64,000 nt of DNA from Erythrobacter ani. Its GTDB lineage: Bacteria > Pseudomonadota > Alphaproteobacteria > Sphingomonadales > Sphingomonadaceae. The stretch covers positions 62,001 through 126,000 of the forward strand of contig NZ_JAGSPB010000001.1 in the NCBI RefSeq assembly GCF_019204025.1, written 5' to 3'. A program made the translations under genes and the position numbers. Positions 51,760 to 58,841 of this stretch are shown here, piece by piece. How positions within the stretch are numbered: position 1 is the first letter of the stretch; every line of letters begins with the position of its first letter. The notes beneath the pieces are model-generated. The model was not told the origin of the DNA. It worked only from the letters and a program-made list of their open reading frames with translations, and made no database searches.

Positions 51760-52515
51760 ATGAACGCATCGCTCCATCCCAACCCTCTTAGGCTCGGCGT
51801 GAACATCGATCATGTCGCTACCATCCGCAATGCGCGCGGCGGCGACCATCCCGATCCGGTGCGAGCGGCTGAAATCGTCGCGAACGTGGGCGGCGATGGC
51901 ATTACGGCTCACTTGCGTGAGGATCGGCGGCACATCCGTGACGAAGACCTTGCGCGCATACAAGACGCGACCGATCTGCCGCTGAACCTGGAGATGGCAG
52001 CGACGCGCGAGATGCTCGACATCGCACTGCGGCACAGACCTCACGCAGCCTGCATCGTCCCGGAAAAGCGCGAGGAACGCACGACTGAAGGTGGACTGGA
52101 CGCGGCGGGTCTTCATAACACGCTTGTCCCCATCATCGATGAACTTCGTGGTGCTGGCATTCGCGTGTCGCTATTCATCGAAGCCGACGAGAGGCAACTC
52201 GAAACCGCGCTCCGCCTTGGTGCTCCCGTCGTTGAATTTCACACCGGCGAGTACGCGCATGCCATTCTCGATGGGGACCGCGATCGCACGGCGCGCGAGC
52301 TCAAACGGATTGCCGACATGGCAGCGCTTGCAGCCAAAAACGGGATCGAGCCGCATGCGGGCCACGGTCTGACGTTCGACAATGTGCAGCCTATTGCAGC
52401 CATTCCGCAGATCGCTGAGTTGAACATCGGCCATTATCTTGTCGGAGAAGCAGTGTTCGTTGGCTTCGAAAACGCGATTCGCCGGATGCGCGACCTGATG
52501 GACGATGCGCGCTAA
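51760..52515 (+). CDS. pdxJ: Pyridoxine 5'-phosphate synthase
   Basis: The 251-residue TIM-barrel enzyme has LGVNIDHVATIRNARGGDHPDPV, GGDGITAHLREDRRHI, and the C-terminal HAGHGLTFDNVQPIAAIPQIAELNIGHYLVG. It joins deoxyxylulose 5-phosphate and 3-amino-2-oxopropyl phosphate to make pyridoxine phosphate. It lies 18 bp after pyrE and is coupled to a small membrane gene and acpS, the common pdxJ-acpS arrangement. Confidence 0.97.
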   Translation: MNASLHPNPLRLGVNIDHVATIRNARGGDHPDPVRAAEIVANVGGDGITAHLREDRRHIRDEDLARIQDATDLPLNLEMAATREMLDIALRHRPHAACIVPEKREERTTEGGLDAAGLHNTLVPIIDELRGAGIRVSLFIEADERQLETALRLGAPVVEFHTGEYAHAILDGDRDRTARELKRIADMAALAAKNGIEPHAGHGLTFDNVQPIAAIPQIAELNIGHYLVGEAVFVGFENAIRRMRDLMDDAR

Positions 52516-52516
52516 C

Positions 52517-52801
52517 ATGGATACCAGCCAAGCCCCCGAACTCACTTCCGAGCAGAAGCGCTGGGCGTTCTTTGGCTCGACCCTCTTCCTGACAGCAGTC
52601 GGCTTTCTCGGCTATGCATTAGGCGAAGGAGCGATGATCCTGTTCGCCGCCGGATGGGTCGCACTGCAAATTTTCGGCTTCGTTGGCTCATTGCGCCTCG
52701 CGAAGGGTGACTTCGCGCAACCCCTGTTCAAATCGCAGGTGTTTCTGCACGTCATTGTTCTAATGATGCTTATGGCGCTAGTTTTCAGGAGCGGTGGATG
52801 A
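52517..52801 (+). CDS. Small membrane protein between pdxJ and acpS
   Basis: The 94-residue product has three hydrophobic segments ([41 protein letters not shown] and [16 protein letters not shown]). Its ATG is two bases after pdxJ and it overlaps acpS by four bases. No family recognised. It may simply be a clade-specific insertion in the pdxJ-acpS operon. Confidence 0.75.
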   Translation: MDTSQAPELTSEQKRWAFFGSTLFLTAVGFLGYALGEGAMILFAAGWVALQIFGFVGSLRLAKGDFAQPLFKSQVFLHVIVLMMLMALVFRSGG

Positions 52802-53199
52802 TCATCGGGCTCGGTTCGGACCTTTGCAATATCGAACGCATCCAGAATTCGCTCAACCGTTTCGGCGAGCGTTTCGAAAATCGCGTCTTCACGGACGTCG
52901 AGCGCGCGAAAGCGCAACGCCGCCCTTTCACGATCGCCGGCACGTATGCCAAGCGCTTTGCTGCCAAAGAGGCATTCAGCAAGGCGGTCGGCACCGGATT
53001 CAGACGCGGCGTTTTCATGAGGGACATTGGCGTCGTGAACGCGCGATCTGGCGCTCCGACGCTCGCATTGACGGGAGGAGCCGCAAACCGGCTTGAAGAA
53101 ATGGTCCCGGGAGGCCATGAGGTAAATATTCACCTTACCCTAACCGACGATCATCCATGGGCGCAGGCTTTCGTTATCATCGAAGCCACGCCCAAGTGA
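52798..53199 (+). CDS. acpS: Holo-[acyl-carrier-protein] synthase
   Basis: The 133-residue phosphopantetheinyl transferase has [15 protein letters not shown], with the Mg2+ Asp, and [16 protein letters not shown], with the catalytic Glu and Lys. It activates ACP by adding the phosphopantetheine arm from CoA. It starts inside the stop of the small membrane gene (ATGA). Confidence 0.96.
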   Translation: MIIGLGSDLCNIERIQNSLNRFGERFENRVFTDVERAKAQRRPFTIAGTYAKRFAAKEAFSKAVGTGFRRGVFMRDIGVVNARSGAPTLALTGGAANRLEEMVPGGHEVNIHLTLTDDHPWAQAFVIIEATPK

Positions 53200-53221
53200 G
53201 CGCGATCATGAAGCAAAGCCT

Positions 53222-54127
53222 GTGACCACGAGCAAGTTCAATCCTATGAATGCCAGCCCAACTCCTGCGGCAATCGAAGATAGCGGCGACGAAAAAATCA
53301 ACTGGTTCGCCGAACTGCGCGGGCTGGGGATCATGCTCGTCGCCGTATTGGCATTCCACAGCCTCGTCGCGAAGCCTTTCTACATCCCGTCTACGTCAAT
53401 GATGCCCGGCTTGTGGGTCGGCGACCGGCTTGTCGTGAGCAAATATCCGTATGGCTGGTCATGGGCCTCGGCGAGCTTCCACCTGCTGCCCCGCGGCGAA
53501 TGGCGGCTGTTCGCCGATACGCCCGAATATGGCGACATCGTCATCCCTGTGCATCCGACACGTGACGAAGATTATATCAAGCGCGTGGTCGCCTTGCCCG
53601 GCGACACTATCGAGGTACGTGATGGGCGCATCATTCTGAACGGGACACCGGTGACGCGCGAGCAGGTTCCCGATATGCGGATTCCGTTCGAGCCGAACCT
53701 GCTATGCGATGGCAGGCCATGCCTTACGAACTTCGAGCCTTACCGGGTGACGGGCGCTGATGGTCAGGACTATTTCGAGGTGGAAACCTACCGCGAGACC
53801 TTGCCCAACGGTGCGACTTACCTCGTGATGGATCACAGGCAGCAAATGCTCGACAATTTTGATGCCTACACGGTCCCTGAAGGTCATGTTTTCGTGATGG
53901 GCGATAATCGGGATGAAAGCGCCGACAGTCGCGCCCCTGCCGAAGCGCGCGGACTAGGCAAGGGCATTCCGCTCGAGAATATTGGCGGGCGCGCCGAATT
54001 CATCACTTTCTCTCTCGACGGGTCGACAACCTGGAACCCCGGCACGTGGTTCAGCAGCTTTCGCCCCGAAAGAGCCTGGACAACGCTGCGCCCACCAATC
54101 GCCGAGGGATATGAAACCGACGAATAA
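53222..54127 (+). CDS. lepB: Signal peptidase I
   Basis: The 301-residue protein (GTG at 53222) has one membrane helix (LGIMLVAVLAFHSLVAKPF), the catalytic Ser in IPSTSMMPGLWVGD, the Lys in DYIKRVVALPGDTIEV and GHVFVMGDNRDESADSR. The catalytic domain faces the periplasm and removes Sec signal peptides. An ATG nine codons downstream is an alternative start. The C-terminal 60 residues are variable. It is in a plus-strand run with acpS. Confidence 0.96.
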   Translation: MTTSKFNPMNASPTPAAIEDSGDEKINWFAELRGLGIMLVAVLAFHSLVAKPFYIPSTSMMPGLWVGDRLVVSKYPYGWSWASASFHLLPRGEWRLFADTPEYGDIVIPVHPTRDEDYIKRVVALPGDTIEVRDGRIILNGTPVTREQVPDMRIPFEPNLLCDGRPCLTNFEPYRVTGADGQDYFEVETYRETLPNGATYLVMDHRQQMLDNFDAYTVPEGHVFVMGDNRDESADSRAPAEARGLGKGIPLENIGGRAEFITFSLDGSTTWNPGTWFSSFRPERAWTTLRPPIAEGYETDE

Positions 54128-54147
54128 TAGGCGCGTTTCCAGAACAT

Positions 54148-55311
54148 ATGGCCAAGAAATTCCTCTATTTCATCGCGATCTGCATCGTCCTCTTCCTTGT
54201 CGGCCGGATCGGTTACGAGATATTCAAGGACGAATTGGCCGCTTTCGCGCTTGTCCCGTCGAACGAGTTCACGCCGACAGAGCCTCTGGAAGCGAATGCC
54301 TATCAGGATCCAGCCCTGTGGTATTCCCGGCCGGGCATCGGCATCAATGATCCTGCCCGTTGGCAGCCTGCCTACGCAGCCACTGCGGCAGAAACCCGTG
54401 AACCCGCCACCGATCGCGATAAGGCTGGATCGCTCCCGAATTTCGCCGTCTTTTTCATCCATCCGACCAGCTATCTTAGCCGAAGTAATTGGAACGCTCC
54501 GATTGGAGAAATTGCTGACGAAGAAGCCGAGCGGATCGCGCGTGTCTACGTTCGTGGCATGGCAAGCCCGTTCAATGGTGCAAGCGAGATTTGGGCTCCC
54601 AAGTACCGTCAGGCAACGATGGGAGCATTCCTGACCGACGCGCCCGAAGCCGAACAAGCGATTGATGCCGCTTACGCCGATGTGCTCGAAGCTTATCGAT
54701 ACTTCCTAGGCTCGCTCGATGACGATACGCCGATTGTGCTCGCAGGCCATAGCCAAGGATCGCTCCATCTGTTGCGGCTGCTTCGTGAGGAAGTGACCGG
54801 TTCACCTGAGGCCGATCGCCTGGTTGCAGCCTACGCGATCGGCTGGCCAATCTCGGTTGATCACGACCTGCCAGCACTGGGCATCGCGGCATGTGCAACG
54901 CCTGCACAAACCGGCTGCCTGCTTTCGTGGTCGAGCTTCGCCGAGCCTGCCGATCCTTCCAGTGTGATTGAGGCATATTCCAATTCGGTGGGATTCGACG
55001 GCGAGCTGCGGGGCGACAGCACTATCCTATGCACGAACCCGCTGACCGGGAAATTCGGCGGTTCAGCGCCTGAAAGCGCCAACCTCGGCACTTTGGTTCC
55101 TGATGACAGCATGTCGAACGGTGAACTGGTGCCGGGCGCAGTCCCCGCACGCTGCGACGAGCGCGGCCTGCTGCTTATCGGCGACCCTCCCGAGCTTGGC
55201 TCCTACGTTCTGCCGGGGAACAATTATCACGTGTACGATATCCCGCTGTTCTGGGCGAACACACAGGCGGACGTTGCGCAGCGCGCGCAGGCTTTGGAAC
55301 CGGCAAACTGA
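54148..55311 (+). CDS. DUF3089 alpha/beta-hydrolase-like protein
   Basis: The 387-residue product has an N-terminal membrane anchor (FLYFIAICIVLFLVGRIGYEIF) and a large periplasmic domain with the nucleophile elbow GHSQGS near residue 200. NFAVFFIHPTSYLS begins the core and NNYHVYDIPLFWANTQ closes it, as in DUF3089. This family is thought to hold alpha/beta hydrolases of unknown substrate. Its stop is followed within bases by the ruvX coding frame. Confidence 0.85.
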   Translation: MAKKFLYFIAICIVLFLVGRIGYEIFKDELAAFALVPSNEFTPTEPLEANAYQDPALWYSRPGIGINDPARWQPAYAATAAETREPATDRDKAGSLPNFAVFFIHPTSYLSRSNWNAPIGEIADEEAERIARVYVRGMASPFNGASEIWAPKYRQATMGAFLTDAPEAEQAIDAAYADVLEAYRYFLGSLDDDTPIVLAGHSQGSLHLLRLLREEVTGSPEADRLVAAYAIGWPISVDHDLPALGIAACATPAQTGCLLSWSSFAEPADPSSVIEAYSNSVGFDGELRGDSTILCTNPLTGKFGGSAPESANLGTLVPDDSMSNGELVPGAVPARCDERGLLLIGDPPELGSYVLPGNNYHVYDIPLFWANTQADVAQRAQALEPAN

Positions 55312-55385
55312 GCGGCGTCAGTCTCATCACCGAGGCGGCACCCGATTTCGCAGATGCGCTGCCCGATGGCGGAGTTCTGCTTGGC

Positions 55386-55793
55386 TTGGATCTCGGCACC
55401 AAGACCATCGGAACCGCGACCTGCGATGCTGGCTGGCGGTTCGCGACAAACGGTAAGACGCTGGCCCGCGGGAAATGGACGCGCGACAAGCCGGTCATTG
55501 GCGAGTTAATTGCGACACGAGCCATTGCGGGGATCGTGCTGGGACTTCCACGCAATATGGACGGCAGCGAAGGCCCGAGAGTTCAGGCGAGCCGCGCCTT
55601 TGCGCGCAATCTCTCCGAAGCATTTGGCCTTCCCGTGCTACTGTGGGACGAGCGCTGGTCGACCCAGAGCGCTGAAGCCGCGTTGATCGGTCAGGATGTA
55701 AGTCGTACCAAACGCGCCAAGTCCATCGACAGCCATGCTGCGGCTGTCATCCTGCAGGGGGCGATCGACAGACTGGCGGGCGGCGTTATTTAG
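55386..55793 (+). CDS. ruvX: Holliday-junction resolvase-like protein RuvX (YqgF), start codon uncertain
   Basis: The frame encodes the YqgF/RuvX RNase H-like core: GLDLGTKTIG with the first catalytic Asp, GIVLGLPRNMDGSEG, WDERWSTQSAEAAL and DSHAAAVILQGAID with the last Asp. The coordinates use the TTG at 55386, the only ATG/GTG/TTG in frame, but that falls inside the first beta strand (GVLLGLDLG). The conserved stretch clearly extends upstream to about 55323 as LITEAAPDFADALPDGGVLLG, with no canonical start. Related proteins usually begin near that point, so initiation may use a non-canonical codon (a CTG overlaps the previous stop at 55308) or the sequence may hold an error. It functions in rRNA processing and possibly junction resolution. 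Confidence 0.88.
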   Translation: MDLGTKTIGTATCDAGWRFATNGKTLARGKWTRDKPVIGELIATRAIAGIVLGLPRNMDGSEGPRVQASRAFARNLSEAFGLPVLLWDERWSTQSAEAALIGQDVSRTKRAKSIDSHAAAVILQGAIDRLAGGVI

Positions 55794-56686
55794 CCGTCAA
55801 GCGCCGCGCGTCGAACCTTCGCAACGGCGGCCACCATCCTGCTCCCCGACATCTCCCCCGATCGCCAAAGATCATCAGTTTCCATTCCGCCGCCGAGACG
55901 CGCGGCCCGCGCCTCGAAACTCGCGAGGCGCAAGCGCTCACTTGGATGAGCGTCGCCGACCCGCTCGGCATAATCCAGCGCCTCATCACTGCCGAGCCCA
56001 ACGGCAACCCGCAGAAACGCTTCGGTCGCATTGGGGCTGAGCACGCGCGTCACCTCGCGCCGCTCAAGATCAAAGCCATATTGATCGTGCCAGCATTGGG
56101 CCGGATCGACATGCATGACGTTGAGCGATACCGAAAGGCTTTCTGCAGGCAATTGCGAATGAACGTCACGGTGCGCGCGATAGAGCAGCAGCTTGCCCTC
56201 ATGCAGCGCGCTCCGCTCGACGAAACGCAACGGCGCTGGTTCGCCCGCATATCCCGTTACCTGTTCGTAGGCGTATTCGTAATAATCGCTGCAATAGCCT
56301 GGCCCGAAATACCCGCTCGTCAGAAACGAAAAATTGTGGTCGTGCGGGATGCCATAGACGAACGCCTTGGCCCCGCTGGTTCGAAAAAGGAGGTCGCTTT
56401 CGGAGGGCCAGATGTTGGCGCGCAGGAACATACCGCCCCTTAGAGGGCTAAGCACGATGGCCTGCGGTCCAAATCCACTGACGATCTCGTTCTCGCTGCG
56501 CCCTGCCAGCCGGTCGATCAATCTGTCAGCCAGAAATGTCCGGTTGTTTGTCAGGCGGCGCAGCCATTTGGCGGCCTCCAGCGTGCTTGCCGGATCCCGG
56601 GGATCGAAACCCAGGCTAGCGAGCGCTTCGATACACTCAGGTAATGAGCAAACGGTGTCACTCGAATTATCTATCAAATGCGGCAC
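55790..56686 (-). CDS. Cupin-like putative metalloenzyme of a peptide-associated operon (A subunit)
   Basis: The 298-residue protein does not match a family I can name. A possible cupin-type metal site is visible. HDH lies at residues 115-117 in GIPHDHNFSFLTSGYFGPGY, acids follow at 137 and 141, and LHEGKLLLYRAHRDVHSQLP gives H162, H172 and H176; SLSVSLNVMHVD supplies the second half of a jelly-roll. The C-terminal 80 residues are helical and HEAT-like. It overlaps the next gene upstream by 13 bases. The protein upstream aligns with it over most of its length. The context of a 52-residue peptide suggests peptide modification or handling. Its stop overlaps that of ruvX (TTAG). Confidence 0.72.
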   Translation of the reverse strand: MPHLIDNSSDTVCSLPECIEALASLGFDPRDPASTLEAAKWLRRLTNNRTFLADRLIDRLAGRSENEIVSGFGPQAIVLSPLRGGMFLRANIWPSESDLLFRTSGAKAFVYGIPHDHNFSFLTSGYFGPGYCSDYYEYAYEQVTGYAGEPAPLRFVERSALHEGKLLLYRAHRDVHSQLPAESLSVSLNVMHVDPAQCWHDQYGFDLERREVTRVLSPNATEAFLRVAVGLGSDEALDYAERVGDAHPSERLRLASFEARAARLGGGMETDDLWRSGEMSGSRMVAAVAKVRRAALDG

Positions 56687-57648
56687 GAGAATTCCTCCAG
56701 CTTCGGTTTGGTATGGAACAGGTGCTGCTCCAGATCGGCCGCAGGACGCGCCAGTTGATCGCGTGGAGATGCCCGCAGCTCGGCCAGAAGATCCATGCCG
56801 CGCTGTGTGTTGAGGGCAAGCGTTTGCCTCACCGCCTCCCAGCGCACGTCCGCATCTTCATTCTGGTCGCGCGCGCGATCGGCCATCAGGTCCAGCGCCA
56901 GCCCATGGTGCATGGCACCGATCACCGCCAATGCCATCTGCTTTTCGCTGGCGGATTTGTCTCCGCTCACCGACCGCATTAGCGCACCATCCGCAAGCCG
57001 GAATTCTCGGGAAGAGCGCGGTCTCCGCGGCGTCCTCGAGAGCTGGAGAAGCACTAGCGATCCGCGCACATCCAACACTTGCCGAGTTTCGTGCAGCCCC
57101 GTCATGACAATGACGCAACCCTCGCGCCAGTCCGCATGAATGGTCGCAATTTTCGATTCTGCGCTTGTGCCGTTTTCTCTGCGATGAAGCACGCTCCTGG
57201 CCGACCCCGAAAGCACTATTTCCCGGCTCTCCCGGTCGCTGAAAAGCGCTGTCTGTGGTTCCTCCGGGCCCGATTGGTCGCGCCTCTCATAGGCCAACAG
57301 GCTGAGTGTCGCTTCGCCGCTTTGCATCAATTGCACGCTCGTCAGACCGTCAGAACAGCGATAACGGTGCTGCACCTCTGCCAATGGCTCATCCTGCAAG
57401 GCATGGAGCATCGGCTTAAGCCACGCATCCGCAAAACTGGTCGCTACCGCCCGCTCGGTCGTCAGTTCCCCAAGCGATTGGCAATCTGACAGATCACAAC
57501 CGGAGCCATACCCCTGCAACTCGGCTGCAATCGTTTGGACAATTCCCTGATCGCGCCATTCATCAGCCGCCCGGCTCATTCGCGAACGAACGCGGCGCTG
57601 CAGAGCAGGATCGCTCCGCAGCGCCGCAATGTCGAAATGCGTTTGCAT
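56674..57648 (-). CDS. Divergent paralog of the adjacent cupin-like protein, lacking the HxH site (B subunit)
   Basis: The 324-residue protein is not a recognised family. By eye it aligns with the 298-residue neighbour through matching blocks: REGCVIVMTGLHETRQ with HEGKLLLYRAHRDVHS, then SLVLLQLSR with SLSVSLNVM, then SASEKQMALAVIGAM...ALDL with ATEAFLRVAVGLG...ALDY, and a shared helical C-terminus (DADVRWEAVRQTLAL against HPSERLRLASFEARA). The region matching the HDH motif reads LLAYERR, so the metal site seems lost. It may be a regulatory or scaffold partner of the 298-residue protein. It starts 19 bp after the small peptide gene. Confidence 0.72.
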   Translation of the reverse strand: MQTHFDIAALRSDPALQRRVRSRMSRAADEWRDQGIVQTIAAELQGYGSGCDLSDCQSLGELTTERAVATSFADAWLKPMLHALQDEPLAEVQHRYRCSDGLTSVQLMQSGEATLSLLAYERRDQSGPEEPQTALFSDRESREIVLSGSARSVLHRRENGTSAESKIATIHADWREGCVIVMTGLHETRQVLDVRGSLVLLQLSRTPRRPRSSREFRLADGALMRSVSGDKSASEKQMALAVIGAMHHGLALDLMADRARDQNEDADVRWEAVRQTLALNTQRGMDLLAELRASPRDQLARPAADLEQHLFHTKPKLEEFSCRI

Positions 57649-57667
57649 TCTTTGGTGCGCCTATCGA

Positions 57668-57826
57668 TCAGGCGACGATGGCGTGGGCGCCGGTGTCATA
57701 GACGTACACCATGATCGCGACGACGGAATCTTCGTAAGCTGCACCGAACTGGGTAGCCGAACCATAAAGACCTTGAGCCGTTTCGAGGCCCGGAATGGTG
57801 GCTAGGTCGATCTTTGGCAGGTTCAT
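57668..57826 (-). CDS. 52-residue peptide, possible ribosomal peptide precursor
   Basis: An ATG after AAAGGAAAA opens a 53-codon frame. The product begins MNLPKIDLATIPGLETAQG, polar and helix-prone like a leader. A hinge with Gly (LYGSATQFGAAYED) follows, then a hydrophobic, beta-prone C-terminus (SVVAIMVYVYDTGAHAIVA). There is no Cys. It is the first gene of a three-gene operon with two cupin-like proteins 19 bp downstream. The layout (short conserved leader, small core, enzyme pair) fits a ribosomally synthesised and modified peptide, but the modification and product are unknown; a small structural or regulatory peptide is also possible. Confidence 0.7.
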   Translation of the reverse strand: MNLPKIDLATIPGLETAQGLYGSATQFGAAYEDSVVAIMVYVYDTGAHAIVA

Positions 57827-57955
57827 TCATTTTTCCTTTCGTGAAATGCCCAAAGGCAGACTTGCCGATGGCGCATTCGCAATCTGGCGGCATGAAAGCG
57901 GTACGAGAAATTAAAGGATTGTAATGCGCTGGCATGCCTTCCAAGGATCACTTCC

Positions 57956-58456
57956 ATGACTAAGCCGCCGCCCGTGTTCGATCCTGCCGAAGCATCGGAA
58001 TCGTTCTTTCGCCATGGTCATACCGGCTGGTTGGGGATGAAATATTCCGCGCACGGCGACGATTGGGTGGAACTGGAGCTGCCATGGCGCGAAGATCTGC
58101 TTGGCGATCCGGAGCGCGGCGTCTTGGCATCGGGGCCGATTATCAGTCTGATGGACATGGCGAGCGGGATGTCGATCTGGCAGGTGAAGCAGCAATTCGC
58201 GCTGATCGCTACGCTCGATCTCCGGGTCGATTATCAGCGACCGACAAGGGAGCGCAGCTCGGTCTGGGGCCGCGTCGAATGCTATCGCACCACCAAATCG
58301 GCCTCATTCGTTCGCGGGATCGCTCATGACGGCAACCTCGAAGATCCGGTTGCCCATGTGGCGGGCGTCTTCATGACGATAGGCAAATATCGCAACCCGG
58401 CGGACGTGCCCGAAAGCGTCCAGGCGGGCAGCGCTGCGGGGACCGGCGATGAGTGA
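57956..58456 (+). CDS. PaaI-type hotdog thioesterase
   Basis: The 166-residue protein has the hotdog fold blocks of PaaI thioesterases: GWLGMKYSAHGDDWVELELPW, ASGPIISLMDMASGMSIW with the conserved Asp, and ATLDLRVDYQRPTRERSSVWG. It hydrolyses acyl-CoA. It overlaps the next hotdog gene by eight bases, suggesting a paired or heteromeric enzyme. It is divergent from the small peptide gene. Confidence 0.88.
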   Translation: MTKPPPVFDPAEASESFFRHGHTGWLGMKYSAHGDDWVELELPWREDLLGDPERGVLASGPIISLMDMASGMSIWQVKQQFALIATLDLRVDYQRPTRERSSVWGRVECYRTTKSASFVRGIAHDGNLEDPVAHVAGVFMTIGKYRNPADVPESVQAGSAAGTGDE

Positions 58457-58838
58457 TCTTGAACTTCCCCCATACGCCCGGGCGCTCGGCATAGAAGTCA
58501 GTGGTCACGAAGACGGCGTGCCTGTGCTTACCGTTGGATTCGGATCATCCGTAGAAGGACGGCCCAGGCATTACCATGGCGGGGCGGTCGCAGGCCTGCT
58601 TGAGAATGCTGGCTACAGCGCGCTGCGCGCCCGGCTGCAGGAAGAAGGTCGCAACGCGCAATTGAAACCGGTGAATATCACCGTCCAATACCTCTCCGCG
58701 GGAAAGTCTAAGCCTAGCTTTGCCGTCGGCCAGATCACCCGGCTCGGCAGGCGCAACGCCAATATTGCGGTCGAGGCATGGCAGGAAGACCGCGACAAAC
58801 CGATAGCTACGGCGATCATGAATATCCTGATGGCGTGA
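58449..58838 (+). CDS. Second PaaI-type hotdog thioesterase
   Basis: The 129-residue protein has RHYHGGAVAGLLENAGYSAL (the active-site helix start), NITVQYLSAGKSKPSFAVGQI and VEAWQEDRDKPIATAIMNILM. Its start overlaps the first thioesterase gene by eight bases. Tandem PaaI genes may form a heterodimer or act on different acyl chains. It is convergent with the penicillin-binding protein gene, four bases away. Confidence 0.87.
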   Translation: MSDLELPPYARALGIEVSGHEDGVPVLTVGFGSSVEGRPRHYHGGAVAGLLENAGYSALRARLQEEGRNAQLKPVNITVQYLSAGKSKPSFAVGQITRLGRRNANIAVEAWQEDRDKPIATAIMNILMA

Positions 58839-58841
58839 GCG

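Noticed and set aside
55790..57826. Lasso-peptide cluster
   Set aside because: No B1/B2 leader-binding and protease proteins, no asparagine-synthetase-like cyclase and no Gly start of a core ring were seen near the small peptide.
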